Below, piece after piece: positions 46,753 to 58,244 of a stretch of 64,000 nt of DNA. The position numbers and the translations under genes are program-made. Below the pieces are notes generated by a model. That model saw only the letters and a program-made list of their open reading frames with translations, searched no databases and was not told the origin of the DNA. Source of the stretch: Aphelocoma coerulescens (Eukaryota > Chordata > Aves > Passeriformes > Corvidae); the NCBI RefSeq assembly GCF_041296385.1, contig NW_027184085.1, forward strand, positions 2,300,501 to 2,364,500, written 5' to 3'. Position 1 is the first letter of the stretch. The number at the start of each line of letters is the position of its first letter.

Positions 46753-48739
46753 ACCAGAATGTTGCCTTCAGGCATGTGTCATATTTAGCCAAATACAGGT
46801 TTAATTGAAAGTTTGTGCAGAAGTTTCGCCATGTTCTTGCTCACGTGAGATTTTCCTCATACCCTGAAACTGCACAGGACCAAAAAAGACTGGGAACTGT
46901 GGAGCAAGAAGGATTTGGGAGCTGTAGGGCCCAGAGGTGGGTGCATTTCCAGGTCGGGGGAGGTCAGGGGGGCAGCTCTTTCAAGAGTTTCTCAGTGAAG
47001 CCATATGATGTAGAAAAATCCTTCCATGTAGTTGCACATATATTGTGTAAATATATGCATACATACACCTGTTCAATATCACCTTGGCTCCATCCAGCCC
47101 TGTTCCTGGAAAGAAATCCAACTGTGCTTTCGTTCCTTGAGGAGGACTCTGGGTAGAATAATTGACTGTATTTCCACTGGAGACAATGGAGCCTCATTGA
47201 CTTCTGCTTTCCGTAACAAAGCAGTGGGGATCCCTCAGGATCAATCTGGATTACAACCATTAAGCTTTCAAATATGAAATCACTGAGATTGTTTAAGGAA
47301 AGCACTTCATCAGCATTGGTTTTCACTGATTTCCTGTAGAGCTTTTGGTTTTTTGGATAAGGGTGTTATGGCAGCAGTAGATTTTTATACAGACACATCC
47401 TGGACCAGTGAATCTGCCCAGTCTGTGGCATGAGGTAACTGGTAATTCAGCCTCTTGCTGGAAACTGCTCCTCATCTGCAGGATGTGGGGCTACTAGCAA
47501 GGAAATATCTACCCATTCACCCTTTCCCAAGGTCCACTATTCCCTTTGAAAAGTGGAAAACCAGCAGCTCATCTCTGCACCAACAGAGACCTTAAACAAG
47601 TCGGGAGGTGTCCCCATCCTACTCCCTCCTGCCCCGCTGGTGTCCCAGTGAGGAAGGTGTTTGTCAGGATTGTGGGTTCACATCTCTTCCTTCCCCTTGC
47701 TCTGTCACCTTTAAAATAAGGCCAGCATTTGGAAGCACTTAGGCCAGGCTTAACTTTATTGCCCTGTTGGAGTTAATGGGGATATGGACCACTGCAAACG
47801 GAAACACGTGTGGGTGTGTGGGATGGACACCTCGGAAAAAACCTCCGCAGGCTTTTCCAGGTTTCCCATTTCAAGCATCTTTGGTGAGATTTAGGGGGAT
47901 GAAATATTTCTCTGGGATCTATTTCTTACCAAAATCAACCTGTAAAAAAAAATGGTGTTTTTTTTTACCACCGTGGTAAATTTGGCAATGAAATAGGGAT
48001 GTTTGAGGAAGAAAATTATTTTCCTTTGAAAAATGTGACTGATGCAGCAAATCCCGTTGCAAAAAATATCTTCCTGTGGCTCTCAGAGATGTATTCACTG
48101 GAGCTGATTGTTGGGTTCCAAGCAGAAAGTTTAAAATCAGCCTGAAAAACTGAGGTATGAAAGGAAAATACTGTACCATTTCACAAACAACCCCCCCTCC
48201 CCCCCCAAAAAAACTCTGTCAAAATTTATTTTGCCCATGAAAATCTTTACATTTGATGATCATTTATTTTTCTGATTAAACAAGCTTCCTTCAAGTTCTC
48301 TTCTGGAAAGTTTTCAATTCAATATACTTGAAATTAGAGTTTTCCTCAGCTGGGATAAGCAATCACTGCAACCTTTTCTATTACATTTTTGCTAGGTGTT
48401 CCTGTTATCCTTGTGAATCAAGGTGGGGTCTGGCACAACCCTTTCTTCTCTTTCTCCTGCTGTTCTTATTTCACACCTCCCTAGAAGTACTTTATTTTCT
48501 TCTCATTTACAGTGTAGGAGACCTGTTCAGCCTTCCATTAATGGTGATTTAAAAAAAAAAAAAAGTGAGCTAATTTCATATGGAAAAGGGCAAATAATTT
48601 CCAGGGTTCAGTGGGGATTTAATTGGTCTGCAGTGGTTTTGGACTCAAAGTTATCACTGAGATGTTTCAATTGTCATGGTCCACACCCAGGTATTTTTCT
48701 GCATGAAAGTACTGGGTCTGGTTTGCAAGAATTTGGGGT
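46753..48739. other. unique, mostly AT-rich interval
   Basis: No repeat family recognised apart from the perfect palindromes at 47942-47980 (listed) and homopolymers near 48189-48212 (C then A runs) and 48550-48564 (A run). No credible gene. Confidence 0.5.
47942..47980. repeat. two overlapping perfect inverted repeats
   Basis: The first arm pair is GTAAAAAAAAA (47942-47952) with TTTTTTTTTAC (47958-47968) around a five-base loop TGGTG. The second is TTTACCAC (47964-47971) and GTGGTAAA (47973-47980) around a single C. The two hairpins share the TTTAC segment and are mutually exclusive. Confidence 0.93.
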
Positions 48740-49170
48740 TGGAATCATTTAGACTAGAAAAGCCCTCAAGTGCAACCATTCCCTCAGCTCTGCCACTAAT
48801 CCATGTCCCCAGGTGCCGCATCCACACGGCTTTTAAACCCCTCCAGGTGCGGGGACTCCACCACTGCTCTGGGCAGCTGTGCCAGGGCTGGACGCTTCCC
48901 ATGAAGAAATTTTCCCTAATTCCCAATAAACCTCTCCTGGTGCAACTGGAAGATGTTCACTCTCCTCCTGTCCCTGTTCCCTGGGAGCAGAGCCCGACCC
49001 CCCCGGCTGTCCCCTCCTGTCAGGGACTTGTGCAGAGCCACAAGGTCCCCCCTGAGCCTCCTTTGCTCCAGCCTGAGCCCCTTTCCCAGCTCCCTCAGCC
49101 GCTCCTGGGGCTCCAGCCCCTTCCCAGCTCCATTCCCTTCCCTGGACATGCTCCTCCTGGTGCTGAGGAC
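48740..49170 (-). mobile_element. CR1 LINE fragment, young, longest of its subfamily
   Basis: Antisense copy beginning TTGGAATCATTTAGACTAG and ending CTCCTCCTGGTGCTGAGGAC. The TTTAGGTTGG-type tail contains CCACACGGCTTTTAAACCCC. Bases 49011-49148 are the exact reverse complement of 34869-35006 (138 of 138). Confidence 0.96.
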
Positions 49171-51624
49171 ATTTCCATACACCCTGATTATAAACCATTT
49201 TGAGAACCCAGCACTGTGAACAACATGCTTTGCTAGCTTGGGACAGATGTCATTTTTTCTTCAGCACACTGGCTTTGGTGAATTGATGGAGGCAAATCTT
49301 TTTAATGGGAAAAAAAAAAAAAAGAAATGGTTTTGTGGGAAATGAAGAATAGCATGATTTTGTGCTTGAGGAGCTTGGGTGGGTGGTTGCTTGGTTTCTC
49401 CCATCCCACAGGGGATGCCAGCTACGGGAGTACCAGGAAAAGCAGTGGGTGGCAATTGGTGTTCCTCTCCGTGCCGACTTTGACAGTCACTGGATGCTGC
49501 CCAAGTTTTGCTCTGCCCTTATCTGGGGCCAGACACATTGTTCACTGCGACTTCATTTACTGATTTACCCAGACACTCCTTAGAAACCCAGTAGTCAGAG
49601 GAGCTGCAGATAGTGGTTTGGGTGTGGGGATGGAAACAGCATTAATGTTTTTTTTCCTACGGACTGAGAAAGCGTGTAATAAAAGTTTCAAAAGTAACCG
49701 TGTGCTGAGCACGGAGCTCTTCCAAGCCGTGTCTGGGAGTGCCAGGTTGCCCTAGGCTATCTTGCACTTGATTTTGCCTCATGCTTCAGAAAGATTTCCC
49801 TTGTATAAACAGTTCTGGTTGTGATTTGGGTTTTTTTTTAATGTGCTTCTTTGAAAGAAAACCATCAGGAAGGCATGTAAGTGGAGCTCGGTGTCCAGCT
49901 GCTCTCATCGGATTCATTGTATTAACAGAAACACATATACCTGTGCCAGAAAGGAACTAGTATTTTATGAAATGCAGTGTTTTATTCAGTGTGACCTCTT
50001 AATTTGGGGCAGAATATCAAGAATAAGCTGCTCCCTAGGGCACCCAGCAAGGAGGAGAGGAGAGAGCCCAGTTATTTATCACTCAACATGATGGCCAGCC
50101 CTTTGGGGTTGTGCACACGCTGGCGAGCTGGGCTTAGCCAGGCAAGGCTGTTCATGGCTGCTGAGACGGGCTCCCGAGGGGTGAATCCTCCTCTGGGGAC
50201 ATCCTTGTGGCCAGGGGCCACGGGAGGTGTGTGTGGGATGGGATTGTTGGCTGTCTGGTGCAGTTGAGGTGGCCAGGAGTTGTCTTCCAAACCTGAGTGC
50301 GGGGGTGGGGTTTGGAAGCCCCACACTGGGCACTTGGGAAGGTTTTTCAGTCACTCGTTCCTTGGATTGGACACCTGGGTTGGGGTCTTGTCACCAGTAC
50401 AACTCAGTGACAGGGGACTTGAGTAACCAACCTCCCCGTTGGAAGATACTTTGCCTCCATCTTCTTGCTCATTTGGGTCATTCATGTGCAAACCTGATTT
50501 TTTAGTTAAATTACAGGCAGTTCTTTTTTCAAAAGAGGTGGTTTTCACCCCCCTCCCCAGATTTACCCGTCTCAGATGGGTGCACGGTTTGCAGGGGAGG
50601 TGGAGCAGATCATAGGAAAGTCAACCACAGAGTGACCTCTGTGGGGGCAAATCGGGGGTCGCCAGTTAGACAAGGGAGGGGCTTGTCTCACTGAGCAGAG
50701 AACAAAAAGAATGAGATAAATCAGCTTTAAGAAAAACAAGATTTAAAAAAAAAAAAAAACAAACTTAAAAAAAAAAAAAGAAATCAAAACCACAGCAACC
50801 CCCCAAGTTTTTCTTTCTGAAGAACTTTGTGTGCCGGTTTAAAAAAGGAAACTTGAACAGATCCGGTAAAAATCAGTCCATATCCCGGGTGTTGTTTAGA
50901 CCTTAATAGTACAGGTGGACGAGGAGGGCCTGGTGCCAAATACTTTTGGTTTAGAGGGAGTGGTGGGAGTGAATTCTCCCAACCGCTCCTAGAAAGGCTT
51001 AACTTTCTGCACACAAATCAATGACAATCTCCGCTTGGCTGCAGACACCCGGGGAGCGACGCTGCCGGATTCCCTGCGCAGCCACGGCAGCCGAGGCGAG
51101 GACGAGGGTCGGCACCTGGAGAGGGAAGGTGGGTCAGATGCTCTATTTTTGGCTGCTGAAATGTGTGATTTTTAGTTTTTAAACACCTCCCCCCCCGCCC
51201 CCCTCCAGCTTTTAGGGGTTTTGCAGGATATTGAGGGGAGGGGAAGGCACTCGAATGTATTGCTCGGAGGCTAATCGTGCTCATGTTGAAAATCTTTGGC
51301 GCGTTGTAGCGATCCTCTGCACTAATCTGTCGCCATTTACATGTGTTCTTAATTGCTGTTTGAACTCAAACCCGTGAATCTCTGTCTGATTTCTTTACTT
51401 GGTATCTTGAATCTTTACCAAGCCCGGAGATTTTGGCTGTGCATCAACACCTGTACGATACAACCTCTCAATTCTCAGGGCTTTTTTTTTTTTTTTTTTT
51501 TTTGTAAGTCCAGCTTGGTTATATGTTTATTTGTTTTAGATAGGAAATACCAGTGCAAAAACAGATCTGCCAGTATGTCCAGCTGGGAAAGCAGAAGAGA
51601 TCTCATGAGGCAGTTGATTAATAT
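49171..51624. other. unique interval with A-rich tracts and a small CpG-rich patch
   Basis: A-runs at about 49311-49323 and 50745-50779 and a T-run at 51482-51503. 51050-51120 has about a dozen CpG in 80 bases (GGGGAGCGACGCTGCCGG and GCCGAGGCGAGGACGAGG), unusual for this window. No gene recognised. Confidence 0.5.
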
Positions 51625-51665
51625 TTAGAATAGAATAGAATAGAATAGAATAGAATAGAATAGAA
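51625..51665. repeat. (TAGAA)n microsatellite
   Basis: Eight perfect TAGAA units at 51626-51665, the same unit (opposite strand) as the array at 16633-16685. Unlike that array, no CR1 copy is adjacent. Downstream to about 51735 it degrades into TAGAAATATAT-like units. Confidence 0.96.
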
Positions 51666-54600
51666 ATATATATTAATAGAAATATTTTAGTAGATGGAAA
51701 TATATAATGGAAATATATAATAGAAATATATGTCTATAATAATACAAGATAGTACTTACTATATTCCATTATGTATTTTTTATACTTTCCTATTAGTATT
51801 TGTGCTGAAGGAGTTTTTGTTTCAGTTGTTCCTTGCAGAAAACTTGTGGGAAAAAATCCCGTTCTCCTCTTGAACAGTTAAAACATCTCGGCAGATTTAA
51901 TGCTGGCAAAGAAATTGTGATTAAAGACGTGCTGGGAGGCATGGTTGGGAGGAGGTCGATGCTTGGTGCAGGGTTAAGCCCAGCTCAAGCTGACCTGCTC
52001 CGTGCTGCCTGTGCTGCAAGCGGGGCTTGCATGCGGAAGCCGCAGGTCCTTTATCTGGAGACCCCGTATCTGGAGCTTGAGTGTAAATCTCAGTCTATCT
52101 TGGGAACTTTTTGCTTCTTCACTAGCAGATGGGATGCAGTAGGACAGTGTGTTGCACCTAGTTAAGCGCTTGTATTTTTAACAGCTCCTTCTCGAGATGA
52201 AACGCTGTTTCAGCAGCACAAATCCCCTCTCCAGCTCCCCCGACCCCATGTAGGCAATTCCCAGATCCACGCTGCGGATAAAAACAACAGCGCTGGTTTT
52301 GTTTAAGGTTGGGCTGAATGAAAACAGGAGGGGAGGAATGTGCTCGGCAGAGGAGGAACCGGCGCTCGGCCATCCCCGCGCTGCTCCCTGGCGCGCGTCG
52401 GGTGGACAGAAACCCTCGGCGCGGCCGTGCGCGGACCTGCCGCTTGTTCTGCCCTCAGAAGGGGCATGTGGAACCCCCTTCCAGTTCACTCCGGTGCAAT
52501 ATTTGGGGAAATGAAGCCAAATAGGACTTCTTCCTCCTCTCTGCTTGGTGGAAGTGGAATCAGAGAGGAGTTTCTCCTCCTGGGAGGATGTTGATGTTGG
52601 TGGGTCTGTCTGAGAGCTGTTTGCAGGGAGTGATACCATGGGCATGGCCAACCTTCAGCATCTCCAGCACCCCACACCAGAGAGAAAACCTTTCACAGGC
52701 TTCTCGATGCATATCCTGATGTATCCACACCAGGACAGCCCAGCAAGACTCCTAGAAAGGTAGAGGAGATGCTCTGTGGTGTTTCCCTGGTCTTCCAATG
52801 CCTTCCATCACTCCCACCACTGCAGCAAGGACTTTCCAAACCCCTACTCCAGAACAGGCAGTGTTTAACACTCACTTTTTGCCTGTGCTTGACACTGTTT
52901 ACTTCAGGTGCCAGGCAGTGAGGAGTCAGACCCAGCGTGTTTGAGCGCTGAGCAAGCACTAGCTGGAGAAACCTGGGATTTTCCAGCGAGCCCGAGGCTG
53001 TCCAGCACCTCACTCCCGGAGCCTCCTTTGAAATTCCTCCTCTAATTAATAAATAAGTAGCAAGTTTCACTGACATAATTTCGGAGCTATTGCTCTTAAT
53101 TAAATAACAAGTTATTAAAATAGTTTCAAAACTGGAGTCTTCCCTGCCCAGTTCATAGTCCTTGGTCTTTTTCCCATTAAATGTCCCTGGTGGAATGCCT
53201 TTATACGCTTGTAACTAATTAGAAGAGGTGAAGGATCTCAGACCGCAGAGAAACACGGTATTATTGAGTGTGTGTGTACGATCCTGGAAACCAGGCAGTG
53301 ATGGCAGGACTCATCCCTGCCCCTGCCAGTGCCCCTGCCTTCCTGGCAGGATGGAGATGGGAATGCAGAATCATGATGGGTCTCATCTGTGTGGTGCTAT
53401 TCCCATTAATATTTGTATTAGTTTATATATATATATAAAAATATTTTATAGAAGCACAATATATATTTATCCTTATGTGTGCCCGTATAATGTATCTTTT
53501 TGTGCATGATACATGTTATAAATTTCCTTACAATATGTATTGTGCATAATACATTAATACAAATTAATGTATATATTAAATAGGCTACTACATTGGCATT
53601 TGATGTTGGAGAAGGGGCAGCCAGCACCCAGCTGCACCCTGCTGCAGGTCGGGTCAGCGAGGTAGCTGCACGGTTTATTTTCCTTTGCCTGAGAGAGCTT
53701 TACTCATGAATAGAGGGAGGGGATCTGAGGCTGGGATGCTTCTGCCAAGAATGATTTGGAGGCCTCTTTTTATTAGTCAGAGCTTTTTTATTCCTTACTG
53801 GAAGCCTGAGAGGAGCCGTGTTCCTGATGGCAACGTTGCTCACAGGTCTGCATGATTCTCAAGTATCTCTCATGTGAGCAGCTTGCCTTAATTATACATT
53901 TATTTCTCTCTGCTCATGGGTTGCTTTCTTCCCTATTCCTCAAAAAGATGCCCTTGTACCTGAGGAATGGATGTGTGGTGGTCCTGACTGACTTTTTTTT
54001 GAGGTGGGCAAAAGGACACCGTATCCCAGCTGTTGGTTTTGCAAGGGACTTGAAGTTCTTGGCAGCTGCAGAGGAGGAGGAGGCGGGGATGTCCACACCA
54101 TGAAGTCTCTGCGCTGTCTCTATGTGAGTTCAGGCAGATGTTGGGACCATCAAATGACTTCCACCTCCTGGGGAGAGGCAGCAGCCCAGCACTGCTGGCC
54201 CCCACCCTGCCCTGCCTAGCAGGAAACCAGTTTGGGAAGTGCCTCCGTGTTGCCTGCGGATGATCCAGCCCAGGAGGAGGAAGGAGACCACTTTGGATTG
54301 AGGTCCTGGCACTGCTGGGAGGAGGCAGGGTGGAGGGATGGAGACCAGCCAGCTTCCTAACTATGCAAACAACCCACACCCATGCTCAGTGTTTATCCCT
54401 GCCGAGCCCGTCACCATGGTATCTGGGCACCTTTTGCCAAGGTGAGTTGAAGCTGATGGAGCAGATCCTCAGCCAAACCCCAGGCTCTCTAGGCATGTGC
54501 CTGGGAGGTCTCCTAGATCAGCTGGATCTTCCAGAGGTACTGCTGCTGGGATAATCCCAACCATTTTGCTGCTGCCTTTGGACCCCCTGCTGCTACCTGC

Positions 54601-54791
54601 CCGGTCCCTGGCTGACTTCTGTTGCCATGAGCTCCTCCAAGCAGGTGCATCCTCAACTCTGCCGTGAAATTCCCTTATGCTGTGTCACACCATAGTGCCT
54701 GGTGGGTGGCCAGAGAGGTGGATCCACAGCCCCTGTGCTGGCACTGCTGCCATCATGCAAAATTTGAGCCCTTTCTCCATCATGTGGCTCT
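51666..54791. other. unique interval with a CpG-dense patch and an AT-rich stretch
   Basis: 52340-52450 holds roughly 18 CpG in about 110 bases (GGCGCGCGTCGGGTGGAC, CTCGGCGCGGCCGTGCGCGG). 53404-53590 is AT-rich with TA repeats and two short hairpins (7-base stem at 53535-53560 region, ATTAAT repeat following it). A donor AAG|GTGAGTT at 54441-54442 has a Kozak-like CACCATGG upstream but a weak acceptor. No gene called. Confidence 0.5.
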
Positions 54792-55028
54792 GGGAGGGAG
54801 GAGGAAGAGGAAGAGGGAGAGGGAGAGGGAGAGGGAGAGGGAGAGAAAAGAGAAGGGAAGAGGAAGAGAAGAGGAAGAGAAGAGAAGAGAAGAGAAGAGG
54901 AAGAGAAGAGAAGAGAAGAGAAGAGAAGAGAAGAGAAGAGAAGAGAAGAGAAGAGAAGAGAAGAGAAGAGAAGAGAAGAGAAGAGAAGAGAAGAGAAGAG
55001 AAGAGAAGAGAAGAGAAGAGAGAAGAGA
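54792..55028. repeat. 237-base uninterrupted polypurine tract: (GGGAGA)n then (AAGAG)n
   Basis: Every base from 54792 to 55028 is A or G. It begins with GGGAGA/GAGGAA units (54792-54845), passes through mixed GGAAGAGAAGA, and ends in 24 perfect AAGAG units at about 54901-55020. Such mirror-symmetric purine tracts can form H-DNA. All long frames here are artefacts. Confidence 0.98.
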
Positions 55029-55560
55029 TCAGAAAAAGAAAACAGCAAAGAGGGAAGAAAAGCAAGAGCGTATTTTTTTCTGCAAGTCTATTTAGCTGAA
55101 AAAAATAAGTTTTGTTACCAATGCTGAGAAATTTCAAAATGGGAAATGTCCCCTCTTGCCTTACCAGCAAGTTACTGCCCCAGCCACTCACTGAGGGGGT
55201 GAGAGGAGATAAGCCACATCAGCTCATCCCTGTCTCCTGTCTCCAGTGTCCCTCCAGACCTTCTCGCCAGCCTTGCAGGAATGCAGACTTCTGGTGCAGC
55301 TGCCTTCCCTGCACAGAAATAATTGTTCAGGGGATGAGACTTAAGGCAACCGTGGATGGATTTGGTGGCTTCTTGTTTCCAAGTGATTGCCCAGCAATTG
55401 CATTATGGCTGCTGTCACAGGCTGTGCTGAGGGACTGAGTGCCAGCTGAGAGGGGGCTCTGGAAGACCACCTCAGCTGGGATTAGTACCTCCATGCCACA
55501 GCTGGGTGCTAAAAAGGGATGGGCTGTGAAAGAAACGGGTCAGGTTTGCTTTCCTCTGTT
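55029..55560. other. unique non-coding interval
   Basis: Begins with a still A/G-rich shoulder to about 55066, then unique sequence. The 108-codon plus frame at 55112-55438 is unrecognised. Confidence 0.5.
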
Positions 55561-55692
55561 GTAGAATGATTTGGGTTGAAGTGACTTTAAGGATCGTCCA
55601 TTCCACATGCCTGAAATGGGCAGGGACACCTCCCACTACCCCAGGTTGCTCCAAGGCCTGTCCAACGTGGCCTTGGACACTTCCAGGAGTGG
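55561..55692 (-). mobile_element. CR1 LINE fragment
   Basis: Antisense piece starting GTAGAATGATTTGGGTTGA, with AAATGGGCAGGGACACCTCC and CCCCAGGTTGCTCCAAGG, ending after CTTCCAGGAGTGGGATATCA. 5'-truncated. Confidence 0.9.
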
Positions 55693-56686
55693 GATATCAT
55701 CGTTTCCAACTCTCACTGCCTTCTGTCTTTAGGGAGGTCTTTTGCTTTGTGTTGAATTTATGTGTGAGGCAACCTCCCCCATGGACAGGAGGCAGATCCC
55801 AGCCTCTTCAAGGTGCTGGGTGGCTTTGGGAGCTGCAAGGGAACATGAGGACCTCTGAGTGTTGCAGGATTGTGATTTACATCCGGGTCCAGGCCTAGTT
55901 TACTTCGGATAATTTATACCCTCTTAGTCACGTCTGAAGAGAAATTAAAGAGATTAGCTCCTCTGAGCCTTAATTTCCCTGCATGTAAAGTAAGTTCAGT
56001 AGTTGCATTCCATGAGTCTTGGTCTGGCTTTGAGAGGTCTTGGAGATCCTCTGGATACAAGGTGGTAAAATGAATGCTAAGTGTTGTATGGAAAGAGGAT
56101 GACAGATTTTATGCTTGTGGCTGCAGCAGAGGAGTCAGGTTGCAATATTCCAGCCTTTCCACTGTGCACATGCACTTTCCAAACAGTTTTGTTGCAATTA
56201 ATTACAGTGCAATTAAAGCAGAACGACAGTGCTAACTAAGGGCAAAATCTTGTGAAACAAATGGTGTTTGGGCTGATTTTGTAATTGCTCCAAGTTCCTC
56301 AGATACAAATTACAGTTGTTAGGGCTCCTGATTTATGGCAGAGCAATATACACACAGATAACTCAGGGCAAGGGCTGCCTGCGTGGGCTGAAGGTGCAGA
56401 GGTCCGTGTCCCATCAGATCTCCTTGTTGCTGACCCATGAAGGGTGGGTTCTCTTTGAACTGTCCCTTGGCCAGCAGGACACAGGTGGCACCAGCTGTCC
56501 CTCTCTGCCTCATCCCCAAGGCTTCTCAGGAGGTTTCCTCACCAGGGAGGTGTTGGTGCTGCTCTGGGTGCAGCTCCATTCTGGGCAGAGGGGTACATGA
56601 GAGCCATGAGTGGGGACGTGGTGGTCAGAGGGATCCCATTCATCCATGGTGGTCCAACTATGGGAGAACGTGGCCGATGATGCAGG
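55693..56686. other. unique non-coding interval
   Basis: Unique; 55900-56310 AT-rich and repeat-free. No coding signal. Confidence 0.5.
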
Positions 56687-57147
56687 AGCATGTCCAGAGA
56701 AGGGCAGTAGAGGTCAGGAAGTGTCTGGAGCACAAATCTGATGAGGAGCAGCTGAGGGAGCTGGGAAAGGGGCTCAGGCTGGAGCAAAGGAGGCTCAGGG
56801 GGGACCTTGTGGCTCTGCACAAGTCCCTGACAGGAGGGGGCAGCCGGGGGGGCGGGGGTGGGTTGGGCTCTGCCCTCAGGGAACAACGGACTGGATGAGA
56901 GGAAGTAGCCTTGAGTTGTGCCAGGCGAGGTTCAGGTTGGATACTGGGAAATTTTCTTCACAGAATGAGTGGTCAGGCATTGGCACAGCTGCCCAGGGCA
57001 GTGGTGGCATCTTCATCCCTGGGGGGATTTAAAAGCCGTGTGGATGTGGGACTGGGGGACATGGGTCAGTGTTGGGCTGGGCAGTGGTGGGGAGATAAAT
57101 GGTTGGACTCAACAGCATTTTCCAACGTGAATGATTCTGTGATTCTA
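56687..57147 (+). mobile_element. CR1 LINE fragment, young, intact 3' end
   Basis: Sense copy from ATGTCCAGAGAAGGGCAGT to CGTGAATGATTCTGTGATTC. Bases 56751-56850 are identical to 34918-35017. It contains an expanded G-rich insertion (GGGGGGGCGGGGGTGGG) and extra sequence up to GTTGTGCCAGGCGAGG absent from the other copies. Confidence 0.95.
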
Positions 57148-57846
57148 CTGAATGGCTTAGCCCTTGGGTCCCAACCTTTAGGTGCTTACAGAAGGTCCCT
57201 GTGAGGGTGAGCAGGCGAGGCTTGGCGTTGCTAAATCACAGAGAGACCCTGCTGCTTGATCCCTCTCAGTCTGTCCTGTGGGGCCAGAGTAAACCACGAT
57301 GGATCAGCTGGGGAAGGTGACCTGCAGAGGGAATACAAAGAGGTTGTGTCCTTGTTGGCTTGTCTGGGGGGTACCAGGCATTTTGTTCCATGGACTGGTT
57401 TCCTCTGCTCCTGTTTCTAGCTGTACTGGGAATATCGCGCTTTGTTTTCGTGCAGGAAGCCCCTTTCCAGATTAGAGAACTGGAGTGGGTGTTTTCCCAC
57501 CTGTAATTAAAAGGAGTGAACCTGTGACGTTTTAGCAAAGAAATCCTGTGTCGTGAGTGTTTAGAGGTTATTAGAGTTAAAGCATTTCAAAAAATCCAAA
57601 CAAAAACCGCCACGTAATTCAGATACCGCAATCTGGAGTTTAAAAATAAGTGAGGCAAGTTTCTGAAAATGTCAAGAGATCGAGCAAAAAATGAGATGAG
57701 CTTAAAGCATCAATTCTTATAATCAAGCCCTTCTGTATTCATTTTTTACCAATGGATAATGGGGTTTGGGCTGTGAGTTGATGTTCCAGTGCTGCCATGA
57801 ACCTACTTGGACACACCAAGAGCTCCCCACAGGGTCATAAAATAAA
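57148..57846. other. unique non-coding interval
   Basis: Unique sequence, AT-rich at 57540-57720. No repeat or gene recognised. Confidence 0.5.
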
Positions 57847-58244
57847 ATCATAGAAACACAGAACAGTTTTTTGGAAGGGACCTTCAAGATTACCTGGTTC
57901 CAGCCTCCCCTGGGACAGGGACACAGACAGCTTCCACTGTCCCACATTCCTCCAAGTCCCCTCCAACCTGGCCTTGGACACTTCCAGGGATGGAGCAGCC
58001 ATAGCTGCTCTGGGCACCCTGTGCCAGGGTCTCACCCCCCTCACAGACAGCAATTCCTTCCCAATATCCCATGTGTTCCTGCCCTGGGGCACTGGGAAGC
58101 CATTCCCTGTGTCCTGTCCCTCCATGCCTTGTCCCAAGTCCCTCTGCAGCTCTCCTGGAGCCCCTTTAGGCCCTGCCAGGGGCTCTGAGCTCTCCCTGGA
58201 GCCTTCTCTTGTGCAGCTGAACACCCCCAACTCTCCCAGCCTGT
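57847..58244 (-). mobile_element. CR1 LINE fragment, young subfamily
   Basis: Antisense copy from ATCATAGAAACACAGAACAG to CAACTCTCCCAGCCTG. It matches 4601-5086 and 13393-13746 closely, and on the minus strand extends further 5' than 13393-13746. The 3' tail is slightly altered (CAGTTTTTTGGAAGG). Confidence 0.95.

Noticed and set aside
54390..54441. 52-base block with CACCATGG Kozak context and an AAG|GTGAGTT donor
   Set aside because: The acceptor side lacks a polypyrimidine tract; kept only as a remark in the interval entry.
54653..55191. Long Lys/Glu/Arg-rich plus frames and Leu/Ser/Phe-rich minus frames
   Set aside because: Artefacts of the 237-base polypurine tract; every frame is open.
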